Below are positions 32,696 through 42,008 of a DNA stretch of 46,936 nucleotides, in pieces (positions within the stretch are counted from its first letter, which is position 1; the number at the start of each line of letters is the position of its first letter). The translations under genes were made by a program, and so were the position numbers. The notes beneath the pieces are model-generated. The model was given only the letters and a program-made list of their open reading frames with translations, searched no databases and was not told the DNA's origin. The stretch is from Firm-04 sp045600205 (GTDB lineage: Bacteria > Bacillota > Clostridia > Oscillospirales > Ruminococcaceae): NCBI GenBank assembly GCA_045600205.1, contig JAZRXM010000042.1:1-46936 (forward strand). Reading direction: 5' to 3'.

Positions 32696-33688
32696 ATGAT
32701 TTCAAAAAGAATTGTTCGTATCGTGCTTGCGCTGATTTTCATCGCAGTGTTTGTAAGTTGTGCGATTGTTTCTCTTAAACTGGCTTTGATCTGTGGCATA
32801 CTTTTACTGATTGCCTATCTGTTTGTTCTATTACAGCATCATCTTGAAAAGCGACAGCTGCATGACATCGCTGATGAACTCGACCGTGTTCTGCGCGGAC
32901 AGGAGCATCTGAATCTGTCTGAATCCTACGAGGGAGAACTTGGCATTTTCATCTCACAAATTCGCAAAATGACGATCACCTTGCGCGAGCAGAATCGTAA
33001 ACTACGCGATTCCCACGCATTTATGAAGGAATCTCTGGAAGATATCTCCCATCAACTTCGTACTCCGCTGACATCCATGATGCTGTTGGTGAATTTTCTT
33101 TCCAATCGAGATCTACCAACGGAAAAACGAATTGCATACGTACAGGAGCTTGCAGCACTCAACACCCGAATGCAATGGCTGATCGAAACCTTACTGAAAA
33201 TCTCACGCATGGATGCCGGATTTATCCAATTTCAGCGGCAAACAATATCTTGTGAGGAACTGATACAAGCAGCCTGCCAACCATTTTCCGTTTCCGCCGA
33301 ACTGAAAAACATTGCAATCCATACTAAAACAGAACCTACTGCTGTTTTTCTCGGAGATTTTGAACGAAGTGTCGAAGCCGTCAGCAATATTCTGAAAAAC
33401 TGTCTGGAACATACCCCTGAGGGCGGGCAAATCACCATCGTATCAGAACAAAATCCCGTCTATACGCAAATTTTGATTTCTGATACAGGAAACGGCATTT
33501 CAGAATCCGATTTGCCACATATCTTTGAACGATTCTACCGTAACTCAGATTTTGCAAAGAACGGCTACGGAATCGGTCTTGCATTTGCCAAACAGGTCAT
33601 CGGTCGACAAAACGGGGAACTGACCGTTCAAAATAATTCACCGCACGGCGCAGAGTTTTGCATTCGTTTTTATCATGCTACCGTATAA
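32696..33688 (+). CDS. Sensor histidine kinase with minimal sensor
   Basis: 330 residues from the ATG at 32696 (AGGAAG ahead); in-frame starts upstream would overlap the regulator gene. Two closely spaced helices (about 6-26 and 29-47) leave almost no outside loop, so it senses within or at the membrane. The H-box is DISHQLRTPLTSM (H119). The N-box (NILKNCLEHTPEGG), G1 box (DTGNGI) and F-box follow. It partners the regulator immediately upstream and ends at a strong terminator. The signal is unknown; short-loop kinases of this type are often tied to envelope stress or peptide antibiotics. Confidence 0.9.
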   Translation: MISKRIVRIVLALIFIAVFVSCAIVSLKLALICGILLLIAYLFVLLQHHLEKRQLHDIADELDRVLRGQEHLNLSESYEGELGIFISQIRKMTITLREQNRKLRDSHAFMKESLEDISHQLRTPLTSMMLLVNFLSNRDLPTEKRIAYVQELAALNTRMQWLIETLLKISRMDAGFIQFQRQTISCEELIQAACQPFSVSAELKNIAIHTKTEPTAVFLGDFERSVEAVSNILKNCLEHTPEGGQITIVSEQNPVYTQILISDTGNGISESDLPHIFERFYRNSDFAKNGYGIGLAFAKQVIGRQNGELTVQNNSPHGAEFCIRFYHATV

Positions 33689-33722
33689 AAAACCGACCGA
33701 GAATGCTCTCGGTCGGTTTTCT
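33689..33722. terminator. Bidirectional terminator after the kinase and the cohesin lipoprotein
   Basis: AACCGACCGAGA pairs with TCTCGGTCGGTT around ATGC, with T-rich ends on both strands. It follows the lipoprotein stop by only a few bases. Confidence 0.9.
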
Positions 33723-33726
33723 ATGA

Positions 33727-34530
33727 TCAGTTTTCGTCACTAAAGCCCTGCGTATTCAGAGATGCTTTGGTGGAGAACTCGGATCCTGCATAAGCCTTCT
33801 GTACAGACATGACATTCGAATCATAGTGCAGATAGACATTGAAGCCGCAGAAGCCGGGATTGTTTTTCACATTGACAACCACCTTTGCGGTGTCGCCAGC
33901 CTTGACTTTGACAGATTCAGGTACCAGTGTCAGATTGTTTTCCAACGCAGGTGTTTCAGGAATCTCAGCATCACCGATCACAACATATCCGGGAATAGTC
34001 TTGACATCCAGTGTCACACCGTCATAGTTTGAGAAATCCGTGTAATAGAATTCAAACGGATAAGCACCGTCTTTTGCATCAGATTTCACTTCAATATCAA
34101 ACACAAGGAACTCGCCGTCAAAGATGAAGTCCTTCTTCTTGGAAGTATCCACCCAAAGTGCCTGATATGACTTGTATGCATGTACAGGCGCTGCAACGGT
34201 TTCAGTTACAAAAGGTACAGTGACCGCTGCACCATTCGGCTCAGTCACGGATGCACCATTGATATCGGTCTGTGCAACAAACACATCGCCGTTATCTGCA
34301 ACATAGGTCGTCACTGCAGGCGTCTGATTCTTATTCTGCTCCTTGACCATCGGGTCATCAGCATCTTCACCGACATCCTTTACTTCAAAGTCCCAGACAA
34401 CGCCATCCTTACCGATGGAAAGGTTCGGTGCAGACACTTCATTGGGATCTTTCTCATGCTTACATGCAAAACAGGGCATTGTCATAGCCCCAACCAAAAT
34501 CAAACAGAGTATTCTTTTTGAACGAATCAT
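33727..34530 (-). CDS. Lipoprotein with cohesin half-domains in reversed order
   Basis: 267 residues from the ATG at 34530, preceded by AAAGGAGG. A signal peptide ends in CFAC (C23), an imperfect lipobox. Residues 35-117 are of unknown type. Residues 118-187 (YQALWVDTS, FDIEVKSDAKDGAYPFEF, TIPGYVVI) look like the C-terminal half of a cohesin. Residues 198-267 (LVPESVKVKAGDTAKVVV, NPGFCGFNVYLHYDS) look like the N-terminal half. Read in the opposite order they would make one cohesin. The gene ends right before its terminator, so the end is not obviously broken. If it folds, it could display dockerin enzymes at the membrane. A collapsed multi-cohesin gene is the alternative. Confidence 0.65.
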   Translation of the reverse strand: MIRSKRILCLILVGAMTMPCFACKHEKDPNEVSAPNLSIGKDGVVWDFEVKDVGEDADDPMVKEQNKNQTPAVTTYVADNGDVFVAQTDINGASVTEPNGAAVTVPFVTETVAAPVHAYKSYQALWVDTSKKKDFIFDGEFLVFDIEVKSDAKDGAYPFEFYYTDFSNYDGVTLDVKTIPGYVVIGDAEIPETPALENNLTLVPESVKVKAGDTAKVVVNVKNNPGFCGFNVYLHYDSNVMSVQKAYAGSEFSTKASLNTQGFSDEN

Positions 34531-34587
34531 TAAAAATGATCCTCCTTTCAAACATAAAAAGAGCGCGGATGCTATCCCTCGCCTATT

Positions 34588-34616
34588 ATTATACATAAAA
34601 CGGCAGGAAAAGTCAA
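34588..34616 (-). promoter_or_regulatory. Promoter of the cohesin lipoprotein gene
   Basis: Minus strand: TTGACT, 17 bases, TATAAT; about 55 bases before the start and just past the leuA stop. Confidence 0.75.
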
Positions 34617-34647
34617 GTGAAAATTCTGTGACAAATCTTCAATTTCT

Positions 34648-36339
34648 TTACAAACTGTAATGATGGTTGTCGATCATCAGACGATTCAGGGCGCTGACCA
34701 AGGCGTATACAGACGATGTCATAATGTCCGAATGGATACCAACGCCCCATTCCACTCGTTCTTCGCTGCAAAGCTGCACGTAAGATACTGCACTTGCACC
34801 GGAACCATCAGCCAATGCATGTTCCGTATAGGTTTGCAACTTGTATTCCATTCCAAGAGCATCCTTCAGCGCATTGCTGACCGCATCTAAGCGACCGTTA
34901 CCGTTGCCGAAAATCGTTTTGGATTCTCCTCGATAAGTATAAGACAGCTCAGCCTGAATTCCGTTTGTCTGTGTAAACAACATTTTATCAATGAAAAGCG
35001 GCTTGGAAAGATTGACAAGCTCTGACATGAAAATGTCATATACCTGATTGTTTTGCAATTCGGTTTTCATACGGTCTGAAAAATCTTTTATCATGCGGCT
35101 GAAATACAGATGCATTTCTTTTGGCAGATTCAAGCCGTATGTTGTCTGGAGGACATAAGCAATACCGCCCTTGCCCGACTGACTGTTGATGCGAATGACA
35201 TCGGTTTCATACTCTCTGCCAAAATCATCAGGATCAACGGGCAGGTAGGGAACATCCCACATATGGTCAGGATGCTCTTTCCGATAGGCAAACGATTTGG
35301 CAATGGCATCCTGATGAGAACCGCTGAATGCTGCATAAACAAGCTGCCCCGAATAGGGCTGTCTTGCATAGATCTGCATTCCTGTCAGTTCCTCAAATTT
35401 AGCACACACCTCAGAAAGACTGCGGAAATTCAGCCGCGGGTCAACACCCTGCGAATAAAAATTCAGCGCAAGGGTAATCAGATCTACATTGCCTGTCCGC
35501 TCACCATTTCCGAATAAAGTGCCTTCCACGCGTTCACCGCCTGCCATAATGCCATACTCCGCCGACGCAATCGCACATCCACGATCATTATGCGGATGCA
35601 AACTGATACAGATGCCCTCCCGCGGAACAAGATGATTGCGCAGATAGGCAATCTGATTGGCATAGATATGCGGCATGGAAACTTCAACCGTCGCAGGTAG
35701 ATTGATAATCACAGGACGCTTCGTCGTTGGTTTCCAAACGTCACAGACTGCCTGACATACCGTCAGCGCATAGTCAGGCTCGGTTGCGGAAAATCCTTCC
35801 GGTGAGAATTCAAACACGATCGCATCCGGATCAGTCGCTTGTAAACGCATATCCTCACAAAGCTGTGCTCCATATACCGCCAACTCCGTGGTCTGTTCCA
35901 TAGTAGCATGAAACACCTGCTCACGATGCGCGACAGAAGTCGGTGTATACAAATGAACAATCACTTTTTTTGCACCTGCAATTGCCTCGTAGGTACGTGC
36001 AACAATATGTGGTCTTGCTTGCGTCAGCACTTGAATCGTGACATCATCGGGAATCAGATTTTCAGTGATAAGAGTACGGCAAAACTCGTACTCCGTATCA
36101 TTGGCTGCCGGAAATCCGACCTCAATCTCCTTGAATCCCAATTCCACAAGCATACGGAAAAACTGTAATTTCTCCTCCAGACTCATGGGAGTGGAAAGCG
36201 CCTGATTTCCGTCACGTAAATCAACACTGCACCACACAGGAGGCTTTCGAAGCGGCTCCTGTGTCAGCCATGATGCAGTTGTGTCAGGTGCAGTAAAATA
36301 CTGTATGCCATATTTGTCATGTTTTGTCGTATCAGACAT
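34648..36339 (-). CDS. leuA: 2-isopropylmalate synthase
   Basis: 563 residues, the length of the longer LeuA type. It joins acetyl-CoA and 2-ketoisovalerate in the first step of leucine synthesis. WCSVDLRDGNQAL and EIEVGFPAA mark the metal-binding TIM barrel, with the HPHNDRGCA motif for the other metal ligands and GNGERTGNVDL following. The C-terminal part (GNGNGRLDAVSNAL...) is the regulatory domain for leucine feedback. AAGGAG lies 9 bases before the ATG. The start overlaps the end of an ABC-2 permease gene by 8 bases, an unusual partner; no other leucine gene and no leader peptide or T-box is seen. Confidence 0.95.
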   Translation of the reverse strand: MSDTTKHDKYGIQYFTAPDTTASWLTQEPLRKPPVWCSVDLRDGNQALSTPMSLEEKLQFFRMLVELGFKEIEVGFPAANDTEYEFCRTLITENLIPDDVTIQVLTQARPHIVARTYEAIAGAKKVIVHLYTPTSVAHREQVFHATMEQTTELAVYGAQLCEDMRLQATDPDAIVFEFSPEGFSATEPDYALTVCQAVCDVWKPTTKRPVIINLPATVEVSMPHIYANQIAYLRNHLVPREGICISLHPHNDRGCAIASAEYGIMAGGERVEGTLFGNGERTGNVDLITLALNFYSQGVDPRLNFRSLSEVCAKFEELTGMQIYARQPYSGQLVYAAFSGSHQDAIAKSFAYRKEHPDHMWDVPYLPVDPDDFGREYETDVIRINSQSGKGGIAYVLQTTYGLNLPKEMHLYFSRMIKDFSDRMKTELQNNQVYDIFMSELVNLSKPLFIDKMLFTQTNGIQAELSYTYRGESKTIFGNGNGRLDAVSNALKDALGMEYKLQTYTEHALADGSGASAVSYVQLCSEERVEWGVGIHSDIMTSSVYALVSALNRLMIDNHHYSL

Positions 36340-37711
36340 CGGAGGATTCTCCTTTATCCTGCTTTTTGCTGCCTTTCAACATTTCAAGCAATGCTTTCGG
36401 CGTGGGCGGATTGCCTCGATACAGTACCAGCAGACGATAAATGGTCGCCGCAAGATACACGAACAAACAAGTTGCTACCAACATGATGAACGCGCAAAGC
36501 AATCCTTTCTTGATGGAAACCGTGCCCAGCAAAAGCTGTCCCGGCAATACGAGAATTGCCGTAAACGGGAAATAATTCAGCCATTCTGAGGTTTTGATCA
36601 TGGAATCGGAGTTTGCGGGTGATCCCAGGCACAAAAAGAAGCTGAAAATCAAAATCAACACAAAAACGTAGTTGGTCTTGCCGAGGTCCTCAATCTTGGA
36701 TGCAAGAGAGCCGCTCACAGACGCAACAGAAAGATACAACAGGAAGCCAAGTGCAATAATCACCAGAGAAAGACAAATGCCGGGAATAGAGAAAATCTCT
36801 GCATTCTTTATAACCGTATCCATTCCGACAACAACCTCATTTGTCGTATCAGGGAAACTTCTGAAAGCGAAGAAAACACTCATAAAGCATCCGCCGACTG
36901 CACTTGCAATCCAGATAAAGAGCTGAATAACCGCAGAAGTCGCAACGGCAAACAGTTTTCCGAAGATTAATGCCATCGGATGAATGGAAGTCAACATCGT
37001 ATCCATCAGATAAGACGTTTTTTCAAGCAGAATGGACTGTCCCATCGAATTGCCGTACAGCAAAACAGTCATATACATGATCATCAGCACCAAGAAAGGT
37101 ACTATAAATTCAAGCATTTCCTGCACAAAGCCTTTATTCGGTTCCTCTTCTCCACTTTCTTCCTGCAATTCAATCGAAGCAGTCGAAACGGGCATGGTCA
37201 GAAGTGTAAGTGCCTGCGGATCAATCTTGGATTTTATCACCTTTGCGTATGTAAAATTTTCCTCCACAAAGGAAGCAAAAGAAGATCCTGCACTGCGGGA
37301 AATTTCCGTGTCTTCACCAAGATAAACCGTCAACACATAAGAGTCATCGGATTTCGTAATGCTCAAAATCGCCATACTGTTGACATCGGTCAACTTGGCA
37401 GTCGCATCGTCCATACTGGTTGCGGAAATATAGGTCATTTCTTCGTAACCTGACTGCGTCAGATAGCTGTAATCGACCTCGCCCTCTGTTTCATCGCAGA
37501 CAATCACCTGCCGAATTGTGGCTCTATCCTCATCAGTATCGGTACTCTTGTTCTCAGTTTTGGAAGTAGAAAACATCACAAGCAACGGGATACCTGCAAG
37601 AAGCAGAGCTGCAATCAAAATGGTGGAAACCAACCATCCCTTTGCGGTACAAGCCTGTTTGAGGGAAAAACGGTAAACTTTCCCCGTACCCGAAAGAGGA
37701 TTACGCTGCAT
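36332..37711 (-). CDS. ABC-2 type permease (second of pair)
   Basis: 459 residues from the ATG at 37711, preceded by GGGAGGGG. One N-terminal helix (about 30-50), a large outside domain of about 150 residues, then five or six helices from about 205 on, the layout of ABC-2/NatB-like exporters. It ends in a charged cytoplasmic tail (PPTPKALLEMLKGSKK) resembling that of the partner permease, so the two probably arose by duplication. The start overlaps the partner's end by 11 bases, and leuA overlaps its own end. Substrate unknown. Confidence 0.85.
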   Translation of the reverse strand: MQRNPLSGTGKVYRFSLKQACTAKGWLVSTILIAALLLAGIPLLVMFSTSKTENKSTDTDEDRATIRQVIVCDETEGEVDYSYLTQSGYEEMTYISATSMDDATAKLTDVNSMAILSITKSDDSYVLTVYLGEDTEISRSAGSSFASFVEENFTYAKVIKSKIDPQALTLLTMPVSTASIELQEESGEEEPNKGFVQEMLEFIVPFLVLMIMYMTVLLYGNSMGQSILLEKTSYLMDTMLTSIHPMALIFGKLFAVATSAVIQLFIWIASAVGGCFMSVFFAFRSFPDTTNEVVVGMDTVIKNAEIFSIPGICLSLVIIALGFLLYLSVASVSGSLASKIEDLGKTNYVFVLILIFSFFLCLGSPANSDSMIKTSEWLNYFPFTAILVLPGQLLLGTVSIKKGLLCAFIMLVATCLFVYLAATIYRLLVLYRGNPPTPKALLEMLKGSKKQDKGESSDV

Positions 37712-39044
37712 GAGAATCCCCTCCCTTCTCGTTTTTCCGTGTTTCACGGAGCATTTTGATCAGACGAAGCGGTGTCGGCACCTGACCGCGGTAAAGCACC
37801 ATCATGCGGTACACGCGACCAAGCAGTTTGGTAAGATAAAGAATAAAGACAATCTGGAGTGCAAACGCAAGCAGAAGAATCCCCAAAGAGATTTTTCCGC
37901 AAACATAGTTTGCAGGTGCCACAAAAATAGAAGTCAGCGGGAACAGGGAAAGCACGATATTCACTGCGTCACTTTCGAACATCGGTGAAAAGGACGCTGC
38001 AAAATAACCAATCATGATGACAGCAACAACACCAAGCGTCGCCTGCTGGCTGTCCTCAGTTTTGGAGCAAAGAGAACCAGAAATACCACTGAGCAAAGCA
38101 AGGATCGTGTAACCAAGAGTCACACCGATCATTGTCAGAATCAGATCAGCTGCATGAATCGAATGGAATACGTCCCAGATACCGGTAGCTTTCAGAATAT
38201 CATTCAGGAATTCTACACTGCCCTGACTCTTCATGAAGAAATAGGAAATCAGGAAGCTGCCGATCAAAACACCAAGTCCAATCAAAATAAATACAGTAAC
38301 CGCCAGAATTTTTCCGACAAGCAATGCGGTCGGATCAACATTGACAAGCAAAAACTCGATCAGCTTCGTATTTTTCTCCTCGATGCACAGTGCAAAAATA
38401 TATGACATGGCCATGACAGAGAGAATCAAAATGAAATAGCTGTATCCAAAGTTCATCATCGCGTGCGTATCTACGCCTGTTTCCGCAGTATCCGTTTCAT
38501 ACGCGGAAAGGCTCTGCACCTGAGAAAAAGTAGCCGCATTGACGATTTCCAATTGTTCATCCGAAACGGCAAGCGAATGCAGCAGCGACTGATGCAGCGC
38601 ATCTTCCGCAACGGAACGAATGGTATAAAATTCATCCGATTGAAGCGTACTGTTTTCAGAATACAACACATGGATCTCAACCCCCATGCCCGATTCGCCC
38701 ATCTGAAGTGTCAAAGCCGCTGAAGTCGGGTTTTCAGAAAGCAACTGACGGAATGATTCATCGGAGGTTTCGGTTTCCACCATTTCAACTTTGCTGAAAC
38801 GCTCATCCGATTTGAATTCTGCAATATCAAACGGAAAAGATGTATCATTGCGAACATAGATCTGTGTGACAGCGGTTTCCGCGACTTCACTTTCATTTGC
38901 AAACATCAGCTTCAAAAGCGGTATGGACGCTAATCCCAAAACTGCAAGAACTACAAGCAGAATGCGCACGGATAGTGCCTTATAATGCTGTGCAAGGGTG
39001 AAGCGCATGACCGTTTTTACGTTGTCAGATTTACTCGTCGTCAT
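37701..39044 (-). CDS. ABC-2 type permease (first of pair, NatB-like)
   Basis: 447 residues from the ATG at 39044 with AAGGTGG ahead. It has the same plan as the next permease: one N-terminal helix, an outside domain of roughly 150 residues, and about six C-terminal helices. CIEEKNTKLIEFLLVNVDPTA is the conserved coupling region of NatB-type permeases. It overlaps the ATPase gene end by 14 bases. With the ATPase and second permease it should form a heteromeric exporter; Na+ or drug export are known for relatives but cannot be assigned here. Confidence 0.87.
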   Translation of the reverse strand: MTTSKSDNVKTVMRFTLAQHYKALSVRILLVVLAVLGLASIPLLKLMFANESEVAETAVTQIYVRNDTSFPFDIAEFKSDERFSKVEMVETETSDESFRQLLSENPTSAALTLQMGESGMGVEIHVLYSENSTLQSDEFYTIRSVAEDALHQSLLHSLAVSDEQLEIVNAATFSQVQSLSAYETDTAETGVDTHAMMNFGYSYFILILSVMAMSYIFALCIEEKNTKLIEFLLVNVDPTALLVGKILAVTVFILIGLGVLIGSFLISYFFMKSQGSVEFLNDILKATGIWDVFHSIHAADLILTMIGVTLGYTILALLSGISGSLCSKTEDSQQATLGVVAVIMIGYFAASFSPMFESDAVNIVLSLFPLTSIFVAPANYVCGKISLGILLLAFALQIVFILYLTKLLGRVYRMMVLYRGQVPTPLRLIKMLRETRKNEKGGDSHAA

Positions 39045-39969
39045 GTGTTTCGCCCACCTTTTCGACAAAGATCTCGTGCAGACTCGGTTCGCGCAGTTCA
39101 AATGTAATCAGTGTGATACCGTCAGCAACCAGCTTTTTCAGCAAACGATTCGCATGTTCTTCGCCTTCCACGCGGCACTGATAAGAAAATCCGACCTGCG
39201 ACTGAATCGTGACACCTGCTTCATCCATATAGGATTTCAGTTCCTGCTCTGCTTTGACAAACAGATTGATTCGTCCATAGCTTTTCTTGATATCAGCAAG
39301 ATTACCCTGCAAAACCGACTTACTCTTGTTCATGATCGTCAAGTCCGTGCAGAATTCCTCAATCGTTGCCATCTGGTGGCTGGACATGATCAGGTAAATG
39401 CCCTTGTTGATCTCCTCATGGATGATGCTCTTGAAAATATCTGCATTGACAGGATCCAGACCCGACAACGGTTCATCAAGAATCAGCAATTCAGGATCAG
39501 AAAGGAGTGAACTCATCAGCTGAATCTTCTGCTGATTACCTTTGGAAAGCTGATCTGCTTTCTTCGGTTTCATCACCTTGTTTCCTTTCTGTTCAGGGTA
39601 TAAATATTCATTGACCTCAAGACGATCAGCCCAATATGCGATCCGCTTTTGCGCATCAGCTTTCGATACGCCGCGCAATGAAGCAAAATACAGCAATTGA
39701 TCCATCAATCCCACTTTCGGATACAAACCACGTTCCTCGGCAAGATATCCCACATTGCAGACAGAAGTCGTCAGCGGCTTTCCATTCCAAGTTACCGTTC
39801 CGCCGTCTTTGCTCAGCATTCCCAAAATCATACGGATTGATGTTGTTTTTCCTGCGCCATTTGTACCAAGCAGCGCATAAACACCGGGTTTGTCCATCGA
39901 AAAACTAAGGTGATCTACAACTACTTTATCGCCATAGCGTTTGAGTAAATCTTTCACTTCGAAGCTCAT
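39031..39969 (-). CDS. ABC exporter ATP-binding protein (NatA-like)
   Basis: 312 residues from the ATG at 39969, with AAAGGA 9 bases ahead; an ATG two codons upstream is too close. Walker A is GTNGAGKTTS (35-44), the signature LSKGNQQKIQL, Walker B LLILDEPLSGLDP, and the switch His lies in SSHQM. The C-terminal 90 residues are the extra domain of drug/Na+ exporters of the CcmA/NatA class. First gene of the overlapping four-gene set with two permeases and leuA. A possible -10 (TAAAAT) lies upstream but with a poor -35. Confidence 0.93.
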   Translation of the reverse strand: MSFEVKDLLKRYGDKVVVDHLSFSMDKPGVYALLGTNGAGKTTSIRMILGMLSKDGGTVTWNGKPLTTSVCNVGYLAEERGLYPKVGLMDQLLYFASLRGVSKADAQKRIAYWADRLEVNEYLYPEQKGNKVMKPKKADQLSKGNQQKIQLMSSLLSDPELLILDEPLSGLDPVNADIFKSIIHEEINKGIYLIMSSHQMATIEEFCTDLTIMNKSKSVLQGNLADIKKSYGRINLFVKAEQELKSYMDEAGVTIQSQVGFSYQCRVEGEEHANRLLKKLVADGITLITFELREPSLHEIFVEKVGETHDDE

Positions 39970-40187
39970 ATGCATGATTCCTTTCTGATTCGCGGCGTCT
40001 AGATATTCCAATACCGCATTTATCATTCCATTTTATCATATCTTCGCAGAAAAAGAAAGCCCTCACAGATGGATTTGTGCAAAACACTCTCTTTTTTGAT
40101 CGGATGCACCCAAAATTAGGGCAATTCATTGATTTCTGCCGAATCCAGCGGAAAATTTGTGCAAAACAGCATTTTTCAAAAAACGCC

Positions 40188-40216
40188 TTGACGAATCTTC
40201 GGTTTTATGCGATAAT
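40188..40216 (+). promoter_or_regulatory. Promoter of the small exporter gene
   Basis: TTGACG, 17 bases, GATAAT with TGC before the -10; about 35 bases before the start. Confidence 0.7.
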
Positions 40217-40250
40217 AGAGAAGTATCAAAACGAAAGGAACGGTTTCCCT

Positions 40251-40811
40251 ATGAATTTCGGCATGGCTTGTATGGCTTTGACCGCAATGAGCGGTACAGA
40301 GGAGCTTGCAAGAAAACTAACGTCTGCACTTGGCGATTTGCCGCCTATCCTTGTCATATTCCTGATTTCCATGATTCCCATTCTCGAACTGCGCGGTGGT
40401 CTGCTCGCAGCTTCCCTGCTCGGCATTTCCAAATGGACTGCCGCAGGAATCTGCATTGTGGGCAACATTATACCGATTCCGTTTATTCTGCTGTTTATTG
40501 AGAAAATTCTGGACTGGATGAGCAAATGTAAAATCGGATGGATGCGAAAATTTGCACTTTGGCTTATCGCAAGAGGAGAAGGCGAAAAGGCAAATTCCAT
40601 ACGAAAATACGAATTTATCGGCTTACTGCTGTTCGTCGGCATTCCACTTCCGGGAACAGGTGCTTGGACAGGCAGTCTGATTGCAGCTTTGCTCCACGTC
40701 AAAATGAAAAAATCCGTTCCGGCGATTTTTCTCGGACTGATTATGGCAACCATCATCATGCTGATTATTTCCTACGGCGGATTGGCAGCCATTATTAATT
40801 TCTTTTCGTGA
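40251..40811 (+). CDS. COG2426 small multidrug-export family membrane protein
   Basis: 186 residues from the ATG at 40251 (GAAAGGA 11-12 bases ahead). About five hydrophobic segments. The ISMIPILELRGGLLAA motif (about 39-54) and the VGIPLPGTGAWTGSLIAALL segment are the marks of the PF06695/COG2426 family, annotated as putative small multidrug export proteins. Experimental support for drug export is weak, so the transport role is only family inference. Single gene with its own promoter and terminator. Confidence 0.85.
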   Translation: MNFGMACMALTAMSGTEELARKLTSALGDLPPILVIFLISMIPILELRGGLLAASLLGISKWTAAGICIVGNIIPIPFILLFIEKILDWMSKCKIGWMRKFALWLIARGEGEKANSIRKYEFIGLLLFVGIPLPGTGAWTGSLIAALLHVKMKKSVPAIFLGLIMATIIMLIISYGGLAAIINFFS

Positions 40812-40819
40812 ATTTGCTT

Positions 40820-40855
40820 CGGCATTGTTCGTTTTGTGGACAATGCCGATTTTTT
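40820..40855 (+). terminator. Terminator of the small exporter gene
   Basis: CGGCATTGT pairs with ACAATGCCG around an 11-base loop, followed by ATTTTTT. The following 145 bases before the dGTPase start hold AT-rich sequence in which I could not fix a promoter. Confidence 0.85.
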
Positions 40856-41000
40856 GCCGCATCTGTCTTATGCACAGTGCCGAATTTTTGACGTTTTCTC
40901 AGGAAAAAAAGGATTTTTCATCATTGTTTCGGTATATACAATTGTTGAAAACATGATATACGCCACTCCAAAACCCATATACGAAAGGAGCCGCGCCACC

Positions 41001-41993
41001 ATGACTGTTCGTGAAATGACAGAACAAATCGAAAACTCTTATCAATGCGAAGCCGCCTGCCACGCCTCAGAAGCTCGCCGCAGCAAATACGAAGAACCCT
41101 GCCCATTACGCACGGAATTTCAACGCGACCGCGACCGCATTCTTCACAGCAGCGGATTCCGCAGGCTGAAACGTAAAACGCAGGTTTTTCTTTCTCCCAT
41201 CGGCGATCACTACCGCACACGCCTGACGCACACACTCGAAGTCGCTCAGATCGCACGGACCATGGCAAGAGCATTACGACTCAACGAAGATCTGACCGAA
41301 GCCGTTGCACTTGGTCATGATCTGGGACATTCACCTTTTGGTCATGCGGGCGAAGCTGCACTCAACAGCATTTGTCCTTACGGATATCAGCATTATATTC
41401 AAAGCGTCCGTGTCGTTCACTATATCGAAAAGGACGGTAAAGGACTGAACCTGACCATGCAGGTCAAAAACGGCATTGCCTGCCATACCAATCGCATTTC
41501 CACCACGGAAGAAGGCAATCTGGTGCGCTTGGCTGACCGCATTGCATACATTAACCACGATATTGACGATGCCATTCGCGGCGGAATTCTAAAAGCATCC
41601 GATTTGCCCCGCGACTGCGTCGAAATTCTCGGAAACACAAAGTCACAGCGCATCACGACCATGATTTCCTCTGTGATCGAGCATGGTCCGAGAAATGTTG
41701 ATATGTTCCCTGATATTCGAGAAGCACACGACAATCTGCACAAGTTTCTACGGGAAAATGTCTATACAAACTCCGCAGCAAAAGTTGAGGAGCCGAAAGC
41801 CAAAGCCCTCGTGCAGCGTCTTTACGATTACTATATCCATCATGTGGACGATTTGCCCACGGATTACAAGCACATTGCAGAGCGCATGGACATTGACCGC
41901 GCTGTATGTGATTATATCGCAGGCATGAGCGATGATTATGCCATCTGGGATTACGAAAAAATCTTTATTCCACGCTCATGGGATGTTCGTTAA
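41001..41993 (+). CDS. dGTPase-like HD-domain triphosphohydrolase
   Basis: 330 residues from the ATG at 41001 (AAAGGAG ahead). The HD metal site is seen as TRLTHTLEVAQIA, GHDLGHSPFGHAGE and LADRIAYINHDIDDA. Such enzymes split dNTPs to the nucleoside and triphosphate; which dNTP is used cannot be told. FRRLKRKTQVF is typical of the family. It precedes dnaG by 15 bases, a conserved order (dgt-dnaG-rpoD) in Firmicutes that links nucleotide control to replication initiation. Confidence 0.92.
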   Translation: MTVREMTEQIENSYQCEAACHASEARRSKYEEPCPLRTEFQRDRDRILHSSGFRRLKRKTQVFLSPIGDHYRTRLTHTLEVAQIARTMARALRLNEDLTEAVALGHDLGHSPFGHAGEAALNSICPYGYQHYIQSVRVVHYIEKDGKGLNLTMQVKNGIACHTNRISTTEEGNLVRLADRIAYINHDIDDAIRGGILKASDLPRDCVEILGNTKSQRITTMISSVIEHGPRNVDMFPDIREAHDNLHKFLRENVYTNSAAKVEEPKAKALVQRLYDYYIHHVDDLPTDYKHIAERMDIDRAVCDYIAGMSDDYAIWDYEKIFIPRSWDVR

Positions 41994-42008
41994 GGTAGGT
42001 GAAAAGCA

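Noticed and set aside
39970..40060. Promoter of the ABC exporter-leuA operon
   Set aside because: A TAAAAT with TGA is present, but the -35 at the right distance is poor, so I did not list it.
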